DNA of 64,000 bases from Pantoea sp. CCBC3-3-1. GTDB lineage: Bacteria; Pseudomonadota; Gammaproteobacteria; Enterobacterales; Enterobacteriaceae. The stretch covers positions 1,054,001 to 1,118,000 of the forward strand of contig NZ_CP034363.1 in assembly GCF_007981265.1 (NCBI RefSeq), written 5' to 3'. Position 1 is the first letter of the stretch; the number at the start of each line of letters is the position of its first letter. This document shows positions 17,439 to 25,660 of this stretch, piece by piece. The position numbers and the translations under genes were made by a program. A model generated the notes under the pieces. The model had not been told where the DNA came from. It did not search any database and saw only the letters and a list, made by a program, of their open reading frames with translations.

Positions 17439-18005
17439 ATGCTGTTATCTGCGTGTTCCTGGATTAAAAATAAAACAGACTATCTGCAGGAATTTCTTTC
17501 CGATCCGCGGCAAACCGGGACTATTGCGCCATCTTCACTGTCATTGTGCAAAACGATGTCTGATGCCGTGGACTGGAGCGAGTGTGCCCGGATCGCGGAG
17601 CTGGGTGCCGGAGACGGCGTGTTAACCCGGCATCTGCTACAGCGTATGCGGCCGGATGCCGGACTGCTGGCTTTCGAGACAAACCCCAGATTTCATTCGA
17701 AATTACAGGCGATCGGCGACAAAAGACTGCAAATTTCTGCTGCGTCGGCGGAAACGTTAAGCGGCGAATACGACGCGATTTTCTCCGGTTTGCCGCTGCT
17801 CTCGCTACCGCAATCTGTTCGCCATGACATTCTTGAACGGGCCGCACAGCGGCTTACGCCGGGGGGCGTCTTTGTGCAGTTTCAATATACTTCCCTCTCT
17901 GAGCCACTGCTCTCCAGCTATTTCGTCTGGAACCGCACGCGTGTACTGCGCAACCTGCCGCCGGCCTGGGTCTACAGCTGCCAGCGTCCCCAGGCTGAGA
18001 AGTAA
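17439..18005 (+). CDS. SAM-dependent methyltransferase, phospholipid N-methyltransferase-like
   Basis: A 188-residue class I methyltransferase with motif I ELGAGDG at residues 54-60. The N-terminal FLSDPRQTGTIAPSS stretch is typical of the PmtA-type phospholipid N-methyltransferases and the related KsgA-like group, and the C-terminal half has GLPLLSLP and TPGGVFVQFQYT. The likely job is methylation of phosphatidylethanolamine or a related lipid at the membrane; the substrate is not proven. GAGG seven bases before the ATG. The AriR-type gene follows 72 bases downstream and may be in the same transcript. Confidence 0.7.
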   Translation: MLLSACSWIKNKTDYLQEFLSDPRQTGTIAPSSLSLCKTMSDAVDWSECARIAELGAGDGVLTRHLLQRMRPDAGLLAFETNPRFHSKLQAIGDKRLQISAASAETLSGEYDAIFSGLPLLSLPQSVRHDILERAAQRLTPGGVFVQFQYTSLSEPLLSSYFVWNRTRVLRNLPPAWVYSCQRPQAEK

Positions 18006-18077
18006 CCAGGAAAATTCGAGATGGCAATCTCTGAAGGGTCTGCCAGGCTTATTATTCACCCATTACAGGAGGAGACG

Positions 18078-18302
18078 ATGAGCATTGAAACTGAATTACC
18101 AACATCGAGTGATGATGAAGTCTGCAACATCATAGGCAAAGCGGTGGTTGACCTGAGCGTAACGGGACAGCCGGTCAATAAAGCCACGCTGGCGCTGAAG
18201 CTGTTAGCGATGGCAGACCAGGACAACGATGAAGAGAGAATTTTGCTCTACTGGATTGCACGTAAAGCAATCAATCAGCCACACAGATTTGCCTCAGCCT
18301 GA
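18078..18302 (+). CDS. AriR/YmgB-family small regulator (copy 1)
   Basis: A 74-residue helical protein of the biofilm/acid-resistance AriR (YmgB) type: acidic start, a conserved IIGKAVVDLSVTGQPVNKATLALKLL helix-turn-helix-like block near residues 16-42, then a closing helix. AGGAGG (18067-18072) six bases before the ATG sets the start; an in-frame ATG at 18021 overlaps the region just after the methyltransferase. In E. coli YmgB, YmgA and YcgZ act as small connectors that raise Rcs signalling and lower curli. Two relatives are in this window (20121 and 33253). Confidence 0.7.
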   Translation: MSIETELPTSSDDEVCNIIGKAVVDLSVTGQPVNKATLALKLLAMADQDNDEERILLYWIARKAINQPHRFASA

Positions 18303-18335
18303 CAAGCCTGTGGCGCCCGGTAGCATTCCGGAAGA

Positions 18336-18367
18336 ACGGCCGCTCCTTCAGGTGCGGCCGTTTTCGT
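18336..18367 (+). terminator. Terminator after the first AriR-type gene
   Basis: A 9-base stem (AACGGCCGC with GCGGCCGTT) followed by TTTCGTT. It closes the methyltransferase-AriR unit. Confidence 0.75.
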
Positions 18368-19383
18368 TAGGGGGCAATGCGACGTACCCAGCGGACCTGG
18401 CGTAACAGCCAGACAATCACTGCGGAAATGGCAAAGCAAACCAGCGCAACCAGCGGGATAGTCAGGGCAGAATAGTAGCCTTCGAACTCGATATGCAGCG
18501 TCTTAAGCAGGGTTTCGAGCACAATAGGGTGCACAAAGAAAATCCCAATACTTAACCTCGACAGCGAATGAATGGCATTGTTGGTATGCTCTCGCCAGGC
18601 GAAAGGGGCGTTCAACAGCATAAAGAAGCAGGCCAGGGACACAACCACAATCGTCGGTGCCGAGTAGAACAGAAACACCTGATTAGGGGCGAAGGTACTG
18701 ATAGAAAGCGAGTAGGTCATAACGGCGGTTAACACCGCAGAAAGGATAAAAATAATGGCCGAGATGATGACCTTTGGATTGATATCAAAGCGCCTGACCA
18801 CGCCACCAATGATATAAAACCCCGAAAGATAAACCACCATATCAATATTGCTCGGCACCGGCAGTGCCTGGCCTTCCAGCAGGTTAGCCTTTACGTTATC
18901 AAACAGCATATAAACCGAAGCGAGCACAAACCATACCGTCAGGGTGTAGTTCACTCGTTGCTGGCTACCGTTCTGGATGAAGGTGTTCAGTAACGGCGTC
19001 ACCAGATAGAGCAGGATCATGGTGTAGACAAACCACAGATGCGGATAGGCGGGCGTACTGAGCAGTTCCAGCAGGCTAACCGGAGCGCTGCTACCGTTGA
19101 TCTGCTGGTTATAAACAAGGTAGATAGCTGACCAGACAACCAGCGGGATCACCAAATCCAGCACGCGGGTTTTTAATGTACTGAGCAGCGATTCGTTTTT
19201 GTTGAGTGAGACAAAACCCGCGATTAGCAGGAACAGAGGAAAAGCGATGCGCCCTAACGCTTCATACATCACCGATACCGACCAGGCAGCGTGGAAATAG
19301 CTGAAAGGTATTGCTGCAGTGTGCAATAAAATGACGAGAAATGTTGCCAACAGCGTCAGCAACTTAATATTGATCGTTTTCAA
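18367..19383 (-). CDS. Acyltransferase 3 family membrane O-acyltransferase
   Basis: A 338-residue integral membrane protein with about ten hydrophobic segments. The first segment has LLATFLVILLHTA with the conserved catalytic-type histidine (H21), followed by RIAFPLFLLIAGF, and a later HLWFVYTMILLYLVTPLL, all typical of acyltransferase family 3 (WecH/OafA-like). Members move acetyl or other acyl groups onto sugars of the cell envelope. There is no attached SGNH domain. The target is unknown; no polysaccharide cluster is next to it. The stop lies within the terminator of the convergent AriR-type gene. Confidence 0.8.
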   Translation of the reverse strand: MKTINIKLLTLLATFLVILLHTAAIPFSYFHAAWSVSVMYEALGRIAFPLFLLIAGFVSLNKNESLLSTLKTRVLDLVIPLVVWSAIYLVYNQQINGSSAPVSLLELLSTPAYPHLWFVYTMILLYLVTPLLNTFIQNGSQQRVNYTLTVWFVLASVYMLFDNVKANLLEGQALPVPSNIDMVVYLSGFYIIGGVVRRFDINPKVIISAIIFILSAVLTAVMTYSLSISTFAPNQVFLFYSAPTIVVVSLACFFMLLNAPFAWREHTNNAIHSLSRLSIGIFFVHPIVLETLLKTLHIEFEGYYSALTIPLVALVCFAISAVIVWLLRQVRWVRRIAP

Positions 19384-19506
19384 CCCCTAACTCCTTGTCA
19401 AGAAGCACAATCGGACGCGAGCAGTCAGATTATAGCCAATGGGCTAAAGGTAACATACTCCGTCGTGTCGACGTATCTCCGAACAAGAAAAAAGCGCTAT
19501 CACCGG

Positions 19507-19740
19507 TTAGGTGCGGCGTGCGTGCGTTTCAACCGTTACTGAAGCCGGACAGCTAGCCGCAGCGTTAACAATACGGTATTCGGCTTTGCCCTGATGAATG
19601 TACATGCAGGCACGACCCGCCGATCCGCCATCCTGTTCCTGCGAAAGCGACACGGTGACGGTTTCAGCCTGTACTGTGGGTAGCAGAACAGCAAAAATCG
19701 CTGGAATACTCAGCGTAATAAATTTACTTAATCCATTCAT
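19507..19740 (-). CDS. Small exported protein, unknown
   Basis: A 77-residue precursor with a signal peptide (cleavage probably after VQA near residue 25). The mature part of about 52 residues has two cysteines (RACMYIHQ and AASCPAS) that could form a disulfide in the periplasm, and beta-strand-like stretches (ETVTVSLSQ, SVTVETHARRT). The ribosome binding site is weak. No family recognised. Confidence 0.55.
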   Translation of the reverse strand: MNGLSKFITLSIPAIFAVLLPTVQAETVTVSLSQEQDGGSAGRACMYIHQGKAEYRIVNAAASCPASVTVETHARRT

Positions 19741-20120
19741 AATAAATACGGCCAGACGTTAAGAATTAAAAAAGGGGTCGGCTCTGCTTTTATCAGGCAC
19801 TGCCAGTTATAGAGTATGACGTTAACGGTCGGTTAAGTTAGCTGCAAGCGTGCGAAGTAAATATAGGAAGAAGCCTGGAAAGCACGATTAACATATTCTG
19901 AATAAGGCTGGAATGAGATTACGGCGGGGGCTATTAAAGGGTTACCTTTAAAAACAGTATGTTATTGGAGACTTAAGTCCCATTTTTTGCCGGAGGCAAA
20001 GAAAAAAGGAGCACTTTTAGTACCAGCTTATCTATGCAGTAACAGGGCAAAAAAAAACAATTTGCCTTAGGCGGGCTAAAAGGGGCTGACAGGCGGCGTT
20101 TGGCAGCCTGTCAAATGCCG
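19741..20120. other. Intergenic region with several short hairpins
   Basis: 380 bases without a gene. It contains a GACTTAAGTC palindrome followed by six T bases (near 19970-19990), which could be a weak plus-strand terminator, and an 8-base stem TGACAGGC/GCCTGTCA near 20088-20115 just after the second AriR-type gene. Confidence 0.45.
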
Positions 20121-20381
20121 TCAGGCAACCGGATCATCTTCGGTCTGATGCACAACAAGCTCCAGCGCATGGCGATGAATATCCAGAGAAACCACATCGC
20201 TGGAGGTCTCCAGTCGCTGTAGCAAACGGCTGATAATCGCTTTATTCGTCACCGGCGCGCCGCTGTGTAGGATTTCTACGACAACGGAGCCAAGAATTTC
20301 AACTTCAGTATGGGCTTCTTTTATCTCAGTCTGGAAATACTCGGCCAGTTCATGGTTGCTCTTGGTCAAAGTGCTGTGCAT
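20121..20381 (-). CDS. AriR/YmgB-family small regulator (copy 2)
   Basis: An 86-residue helical protein. The block VEILGSVVVEILHSGAPVTNKAIISRLLQRLETSSDVVSLDIHRHALELVV closely follows E. coli YmgB (AriR) in helix order, including the G-x-x-V-T/N-NK turn and the LE-TTSD segment. Start at 20381 is set by GGAG eight bases upstream; the longer frame from 20501 lacks a site. AriR proteins are dimeric and affect biofilm formation, acid survival and Rcs signalling. It is the best AriR match of the three copies here. Confidence 0.8.
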   Translation of the reverse strand: MHSTLTKSNHELAEYFQTEIKEAHTEVEILGSVVVEILHSGAPVTNKAIISRLLQRLETSSDVVSLDIHRHALELVVHQTEDDPVA

Positions 20382-20719
20382 GTGTTTTTCTCCAGGTTCC
20401 CCAACGAAGCGGCGTCGGGGCATGCGGCTGTCTGATGCAAGAAATGCATTATGGTTTGTGCGCAGTCTAAAAAAGAGCCTCGGGAAGTGGGAAACCCACA
20501 ATCACTTCCTGAGGCCATGCAAGTGCATAATACGTTACAGCGTAAAAAGGTAGACGCTTTTCACTTTCTGTACAAGTTTAATTTCTAACTGTACAGGTTT
20601 GCTTTGTTTTGCATAATTATTCATTTTGGCGTCATCAGCAATCGGTCTCTTGACCTTACCCCTACGGGAAGGTGCAGGATAATGTGGATAACATTCGTTC
20701 ACCGATACAGGAAGACATC
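20382..20719. other. Intergenic region with CueR-type promoter
   Basis: 338 bases between the divergent AriR-type and DUF305 genes; AT-rich near the AriR promoter and holding a CueR-type operator close to the DUF305 gene. Confidence 0.5.
20650..20683 (+). promoter_or_regulatory. CueR-type (MerR family) copper-responsive promoter
   Basis: The dyad ACCTTAC-N7-GGAAGGT (20653-20673) matches the CueR operator ACCTTCC-N7-GGAAGGT at 13 of 14 positions and overlaps a TTGACC -35 (20650-20655), as at copA. The -10 is not canonical at the usual long spacing (CAGGAT at 19 bases; GATAAT at 22). It lies about 37 bases before the DUF305 start codon. Confidence 0.65.
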
Positions 20720-21076
20720 ATGCATAAAATGACGGCTTTAATTTGTACCCTGATATTTTCTGCTGCGGTTAATGCCGACGGTAAAGAGGCCATGGCCGGG
20801 CATGCGCCAGCGTCAGCGTCAGCAGCGCAGCAAAGCTATCAGGCGGGAATGGACAAAATGCATCATCAGATGATGACGAGCATGCAGGAAAGCGATCCTG
20901 ACCGGGCTTTCGCCAAAGGCATGACGGCCCACCATCAGGGCGCGATCGACATGGCGAAAACCGAGCTGAAATACGGTAAAGATCCCGAGATGCGCGCGCT
21001 GGCAGCGGAGATTATTAAGGCGCAGCAGCCGGAAATCGACCGCATGCAGAACTGGCTGAAACATCAGCCGAAATAA
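20720..21076 (+). CDS. DUF305 exported protein, probable copper-binding
   Basis: A 118-residue precursor with a signal peptide (cleavage near VNA-DGK, residue 18-19). The mature part is rich in Met and His (GMDKMHHQMMTSM, AKGMTAHHQGAIDMAKTEL) and ends EIIKAQQPEIDRMQNWL, the DUF305 four-helix pattern. Some DUF305 proteins (for example cyanobacterial CopM) bind copper outside the cytoplasm. The CueR-type operator directly upstream supports a role in periplasmic copper handling. Start at 20720 follows AGGAAG; an upstream in-frame start lies inside the promoter. Confidence 0.8.
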   Translation: MHKMTALICTLIFSAAVNADGKEAMAGHAPASASAAQQSYQAGMDKMHHQMMTSMQESDPDRAFAKGMTAHHQGAIDMAKTELKYGKDPEMRALAAEIIKAQQPEIDRMQNWLKHQPK

Positions 21077-21171
21077 AGCAGACAGGCGGGCACCTGAGCG
21101 GTGAAAAAGTTATAGCGGGCAGGGTGAAAGTTGTTAAAATTATCCTTTAACCCCTATTTACGGAAGCCGTT

Positions 21172-21366
21172 ATGACATCTGAAATTTCTCATCCTGCCAG
21201 CAGCCCAAAACAGGCTGCGTTGCAGCTGGTGATCGAACTGGTACGCGCGGGAAAACTTAGCCCGATGCAGGGCGATGCCGCAAATATGATCTCGATTTAT
21301 GAGCAGTTCAAAGCGCATTTCGAAGCTGACAAACACAAGCACGCTTCAGACTCCGCTATTTCCTGA
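21172..21366 (+). CDS. Hypothetical small protein, 64 residues
   Basis: A soluble 64-residue protein with a helix-forming centre (QAALQLVIELVRAGKLSPMQGDAANMISIYEQFKAHFEADKHKH). GGAAG precedes the ATG by five bases and a terminator follows. The pattern suggests a small two-helix protein; no family recognised. It stands alone between the DUF305 gene and the ABC operon. Confidence 0.6.
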   Translation: MTSEISHPASSPKQAALQLVIELVRAGKLSPMQGDAANMISIYEQFKAHFEADKHKHASDSAIS

Positions 21367-21392
21367 ATGCGGCTAGCAGCCGGTTAAAACGT

Positions 21393-21417
21393 CCCCTCAA
21401 AGGTCATATTTGAGGGG
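21393..21417. terminator. Bidirectional terminator
   Basis: A 9-base stem (CCCCTCAAA with TTTGAGGGG) between the convergent 64-residue gene and the ABC substrate-binding gene. Confidence 0.7.
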
Positions 21418-21454
21418 AGTTTGCTTTGCTCCTGCGGGATGCGGACAGCGCGAC

Positions 21455-23038
21455 TCAGCGCTTGCTCACCCGATCGTAATACAGCATGCTGACGCCAATA
21501 TTCTGTTGCGCGCCCTGAATGTTTTCGCGTAAACCCACCAGTTTTTGTCCCTGAAGCGTCACCACATAAGGCGAATTCTGCTGGATTTCGGTTTGCAGCT
21601 GTTGATACTGCGCAATACGCTTTTGCACATCGCTTTCCGCTGCCGCCGTCTGCGTTTGCTTGCTCAATTCTGGCACTTGCCAACCCACCCGCCACGCCAG
21701 CGTTTTCGGGCCGCCCGGTACGTTGTACGCAAAGGCATTGGCGTTACTGTTCGGATCGACGTAGTCCGATCCCCAGTAGACAAAGATTGACTGGAAGTCA
21801 CGGCCACGCATTTTTCCCCACAGTTCAGCCTCCGCTACCGGCTGGATATCGATAGTGATATCGGCTTTGGCAAAACTGGCCTGTAGCGCCTGCGCAACGT
21901 CGGTATACGGCGGCTGATTCGCGATTGTCATTGAAAAACGCGTACCCGGCTTGATGCCGCCTTGCGCCAGGATCTGCTTCGCTTTTGCCAAATCATAATG
22001 GAACGGCTGGTTTTCCAGCGCGCCATCAAAACCCTGAGGCAGAATGGTCTGATGAACCTGATATTGCCCCTTCAGCAAATCTTTCGAGATAGCATTGTAA
22101 TCTACCAGCCAACGCGCTGCCTGCCACAGAGCGGGATTGCCTAACGCACTTTGCTGTTTGTTTTGAGTATTAAAGCCGAGGTAATAAACCAGGCTGGAAG
22201 GGAAACTTTCGACCTTTATGCCCGGCTGATTTTTCAGTGCGGCAAACTGATCGGCACCTAAATCGTAAGCCACATCGGCATCGCCCTGTTGCAGCAGCAG
22301 ACGGCGTGAACCCGGATCGGCTACGTTTTTCAGAATGACGCGCTCAAGCTTAGGCTGTTCAGCGGCGTGGGGGTTTTTCTCCAGAACCAGCGCCTGCTGA
22401 GGCACATAATTACGGATACTGTAACCTGCACTGCCCGCAGAATGTGTACGCAGCCAGCCATTGCCAAAATCGCCGTTAACGGCATGCTGCTCTGCCAGCT
22501 TGCTGTCGATAACCGATCCAACCGGTGCGGTCAGCAGACGCAGCGCCAAATCACGGCCAATGTTGGAAGACCAGCGAAGCTCGACCTGGCTATCGCTGCG
22601 TCGGATCAGCTGCTGGTCGATATTGTCCGGCGTCCAGCCAAACTCGCTAAACAGAAACGCCGGGGTTTTATTCAGCTGCACGACGCGGCGGAAGGAATAG
22701 ATGACATCGTCCGCGGTAACAGGATTGCCGCTGGCAAAGGTCGTTCCCGGTTTCAGCGTAAACAACAGGCTGTGTTCACTGCTGCCGGGTTGCCACGAAC
22801 TTGCCAGTGCCGGAACCAGCTTCCGGGGATCGCTATGATCCGACGCCAGCAGTCCCTGATAGATATTCACCAGGCTACTGCTGCTGACCGTTTCGAAGCT
22901 TTCTGCCGGGTCAAAGCTGATAATGCCATCCAGCGGGATCGCCACAATCAATGTATCTGACGGTGTGGCAGCGTGAGAGATCTGAATGCCCGACAGCAGG
23001 CAGGAGAGAGCAAGGGCGAGGGGAGCAAGCTTTCGCAT
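21455..23038 (-). CDS. ABC transporter substrate-binding protein, family 5 (second copy)
   Basis: A 527-residue periplasmic binding protein of the peptide/nickel type. A signal peptide (MRKLAPLALALSCLLSGIQISHA) precedes ATPSDTLIVAIPLDGIISFDPAE, and the family 5 core LKPGTTFASGNPVTADDVIYSFRR is present. The start at 23038 (AGGA seven bases upstream) is preferred over ATG at 23044. It closely resembles the binding protein at 26709 along its full length, so the two are paralogues. It follows the ABC operon after a strong terminator, so it may be a separately expressed binding protein that shares the transporter. Confidence 0.85.
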   Translation of the reverse strand: MRKLAPLALALSCLLSGIQISHAATPSDTLIVAIPLDGIISFDPAESFETVSSSSLVNIYQGLLASDHSDPRKLVPALASSWQPGSSEHSLLFTLKPGTTFASGNPVTADDVIYSFRRVVQLNKTPAFLFSEFGWTPDNIDQQLIRRSDSQVELRWSSNIGRDLALRLLTAPVGSVIDSKLAEQHAVNGDFGNGWLRTHSAGSAGYSIRNYVPQQALVLEKNPHAAEQPKLERVILKNVADPGSRRLLLQQGDADVAYDLGADQFAALKNQPGIKVESFPSSLVYYLGFNTQNKQQSALGNPALWQAARWLVDYNAISKDLLKGQYQVHQTILPQGFDGALENQPFHYDLAKAKQILAQGGIKPGTRFSMTIANQPPYTDVAQALQASFAKADITIDIQPVAEAELWGKMRGRDFQSIFVYWGSDYVDPNSNANAFAYNVPGGPKTLAWRVGWQVPELSKQTQTAAAESDVQKRIAQYQQLQTEIQQNSPYVVTLQGQKLVGLRENIQGAQQNIGVSMLYYDRVSKR

Positions 23039-23260
23039 GGGCATATCCTGAATAAGGAGTGATATCAGGACTATAGGCGGAAAAGAGAGGCAGGGAAATG
23101 CGGATTCCGGCAAGCGTTAGCTGTTTAAGACATTAGCCAGATCAAGGGCTTATGGTTGCAGGCGCGCTGATAAGCAGAGCGGGAGATATGCCGTACTGAC
23201 ACCGATAGAAAAAGTCTGAATACACATCGGCAGGGGGAACCGGCGATACAAAAGAGAGTA

Positions 23261-23290
23261 AAAAGCCGCCATCAGAACATGGCGGCTTTT
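23261..23290 (-). terminator. Terminator of the ABC transporter operon
   Basis: A 12-base perfect stem (AAAAGCCGCCAT with ATGGCGGCTTTT) 14 bases after the last ATPase gene. The stem's own end gives the U-run on either strand. Confidence 0.8.
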
Positions 23291-23303
23291 AAAGCCAGCA
23301 CAC

Positions 23304-23969
23304 TCAACCGACGATATGGCCGCGATCCATGCGAACCGCGCGGTCACACATATGATCGATCACGTCGGGATCGTGGCTCACCAGTACCATCGTCAGATTA
23401 TCCTGCTGCTTAAGCGTGTTCAGCAAATTGAGGATTTCGGCCTGTACCGACATATCCAGCGCTGAGGTTGGCTCATCCAGCAGCAGGATTTTCGGCTGGA
23501 GCAGCAGCGCCCGTACAATTGCCACGCGCTGACGCTGACCGCCAGAGAGCTGATGCGGATAGCGATCGGCCAGCGCAGGATCCAGACCAACATGGCGGAA
23601 GCCGCTGTCGATGCGATCGTTGATATCCTGCACTTTCAGCAGTTTTAACGGCTCGGCCAGGGTGCGGCGGAGGCGATGTCGAGGATGCAGCGAAGCATAG
23701 GGATCCTGAAACACCATCTGCACATCACGACGAAGCTGACCGGTAAAAGCTTTGCCGTGCGCCGCTTCATGACCGGCCAGCGTCATCCTGCCGTCCCAGT
23801 GAGGATTCAGACCAGCCATCACCCACAGCAGCGACGACTTGCCGCAGCCGGACGGGCCAACCAGCCCAAAGCATTCACCGGCGGCGACGGTCAGAGAAAC
23901 ATCATGGACGACGGTACGCTGCTCATAGCCCTGGCGATGCGAAACGCTCAGGTTTTGCAGATCAATCAT
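23304..23969 (-). CDS. ABC transporter ATP-binding protein (OppF/DppF type)
   Basis: A 221-residue ATPase. Walker A GPSGCGKSS near residue 42, Q-loop QDPYASLHPR, signature LSGGQRQRV and Walker B ILLLDEPTSALD are all intact. The ATG at 23969 overlaps the stop of the upstream ATPase gene by 8 bases; the longer frame from 24080 overlaps it by over 100 bases. At 221 residues it lacks the C-terminal oligopeptide-domain extension of OppF/DppF (about 320 residues), so it is a short form. It energises import with the partner ATPase. Confidence 0.88.
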   Translation of the reverse strand: MIDLQNLSVSHRQGYEQRTVVHDVSLTVAAGECFGLVGPSGCGKSSLLWVMAGLNPHWDGRMTLAGHEAAHGKAFTGQLRRDVQMVFQDPYASLHPRHRLRRTLAEPLKLLKVQDINDRIDSGFRHVGLDPALADRYPHQLSGGQRQRVAIVRALLLQPKILLLDEPTSALDMSVQAEILNLLNTLKQQDNLTMVLVSHDPDVIDHMCDRAVRMDRGHIVG

Positions 23970-24810
23970 GTTCACGGTGAGCCTCCAGTGCTGCACGATC
24001 CAGAACCGGCAGCGGTTTGCCCTGCGTCGCCTTACTCGGACGGCAGGACCACAGCGTGCGGGTATACGGGTGAGTAGCATTTGGCAGCTCGGCAGCCGGT
24101 AACGTATCGAGAATATCGCCCTGATACATCACCATCACGCGTTCGCAGTGCTCGGAAACCTGCTGTAAATCGTGGCTAATTAGCAACAGCCCCATGTTGC
24201 GATCTTCCACCAGGCGGCGGATAAGCGCCAGCACCTGATCGCGCATAGCGTGATCGAGCGCGGAGGTGGGTTCATCGGCAATCAGAAATTGCGGATCGGC
24301 AATCAGCGCAATCGCCAGCATCACACGCTGTCCCATCCCGCCGGAAAGCTGGTGGGGATAGCGCTGCATAAGCTGAGCGGGCTGCGGCAGACCTACCGCA
24401 TCCAGCATGTCGCAAACTTTCTCTTTAATCTCTGCACGGCCCAAACGGCTATGCAGCTTCAGCGGTTCCGCAACCTGCCAGCCAATAGTTCGCATCGGGT
24501 TCAAGGCATATTTCGGGTCTTGCATAACCATTGCCAGCTTGCTTCCGCGAAGCTGGCTCCAGCGACGCTCGTTTAGCGTCAGGGCGTTTTCACCGGCAAC
24601 GCTTAGCGTGTCGGCATGCAGCTGGAGCGAAGGCGACAACAGGCCCATCAGACTACGGGCGGTAAGCGACTTGCCGGAACCGGATTCGCCGACCAGCGCC
24701 ACGCGTTCCCGGCCCTGGCTGAAGCTGATATCTTTTACCAGCGCAGTACCGGTTGCGCTGGCGATATGCAGACGTTTTGCGACGATCAGCGGGGAATTTT
24801 CAGTTGGCAT
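23962..24810 (-). CDS. ABC transporter ATP-binding protein (OppD/DppD type)
   Basis: A 282-residue ATPase with Walker A GESGSGKS, Q-loop QDPKYALNPMRT, signature LSGGMGQRV (a Met-Gly variant of LSGGQ-R) and Walker B FLIADEPTSALD, and a C-terminal THPYTRTLWSCRP segment typical of the OppD/DppD oligopeptide group. The ATG at 24810 overlaps the permease stop by 11 bases; an ATG at 24831 is also in frame. It pairs with the second ATPase in a heterodimer at the membrane. Confidence 0.88.
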   Translation of the reverse strand: MPTENSPLIVAKRLHIASATGTALVKDISFSQGRERVALVGESGSGKSLTARSLMGLLSPSLQLHADTLSVAGENALTLNERRWSQLRGSKLAMVMQDPKYALNPMRTIGWQVAEPLKLHSRLGRAEIKEKVCDMLDAVGLPQPAQLMQRYPHQLSGGMGQRVMLAIALIADPQFLIADEPTSALDHAMRDQVLALIRRLVEDRNMGLLLISHDLQQVSEHCERVMVMYQGDILDTLPAAELPNATHPYTRTLWSCRPSKATQGKPLPVLDRAALEAHREHD

Positions 24811-25660
24811 TTCGGGTATCCAGTCGGTCACGCAGGCCGTCGCCCGTCAGGTTAAAGGCCAGGCTGGCAAACAAAATCGCCCCGCCCGGTGCGGCGGCAA
24901 CCCACCACTGATCGAAAATGACCTTGCTGCCTTCGGCGACCATCGAACCCCATTCCGCGGTCGGCGGCTGTACGCCCATGCCTAAAAAGCCCAGTCCGGC
25001 AGCCGAAAGAATTATACCGCCGAGGCTCAGTGCCGCACGCACGACCGCGCTTGGCAGGCAGAGCGGCAGAATATGGCCGAACATCAGGCGCAGGCCGTTG
25101 ATGCCCTGCATACGCGCAGCGGCCAGATAATCACTGCGGCGCAATGCCAGCGTTTCCGCACGGGCCTGGCGGGCAAACGGCGGCCAGCTGGTCAGCGCCA
25201 GCGCCAGCGCACCGTTCATCAGGCCTGGCCCCAGCATGGCGACCAGCGCCAGCGCAATGACCAGATTCGGCAGAGACAGGAAAATGTCGGTAATGCGCAT
25301 CAGCACGCGCTCGGTCCAGCCGCCAAGGTAGCCGGCACAAATGCCGACCAGCATGCCAACCGGAATGGTCAGGAGCAGGATCAACGAAACCAGCAGCAGG
25401 GTAGGGCGCGCACCATAGATAACGCGTGAAAGCAGATCGCGGCCAAAACCATCCGTGCCCAGCCAGTGTGCTGAGGAAGGCGGCAACAGGCGAGCAGTCA
25501 TCAGCTGTGCATTAGGATCAAAAGGTGCCAGTAGCGGTGCCAATAGCGCCGCCAGCAGCAATATCGCCACCAGCGTACCGCCAATCGCCAGCGAGGTTAC
25601 GCGCACACGGCGACGACGCTGCGGCTTCGCGATTTCAATATCGGTTAAATTTTGCGTCAT
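24800..25660 (-). CDS. ABC transporter permease (OppC/DppC type)
   Basis: A 286-residue permease with an N-terminal basic tail (KPQRRRRVRVTS), a first membrane segment and five more, and the GTDGFGRDLLSRVIYGARPTL and the EAA-loop wording (RARAETLALRRSDYLAAARMQG...LPLCLP) typical of DppC. It overlaps its neighbours by 4 bases at its start (with the DppB-type permease) and 11 at its end, so the five-gene operon is tightly coupled. Confidence 0.9.
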   Translation of the reverse strand: MTQNLTDIEIAKPQRRRRVRVTSLAIGGTLVAILLLAALLAPLLAPFDPNAQLMTARLLPPSSAHWLGTDGFGRDLLSRVIYGARPTLLLVSLILLLTIPVGMLVGICAGYLGGWTERVLMRITDIFLSLPNLVIALALVAMLGPGLMNGALALALTSWPPFARQARAETLALRRSDYLAAARMQGINGLRLMFGHILPLCLPSAVVRAALSLGGIILSAAGLGFLGMGVQPPTAEWGSMVAEGSKVIFDQWWVAAAPGGAILFASLAFNLTGDGLRDRLDTRNAN

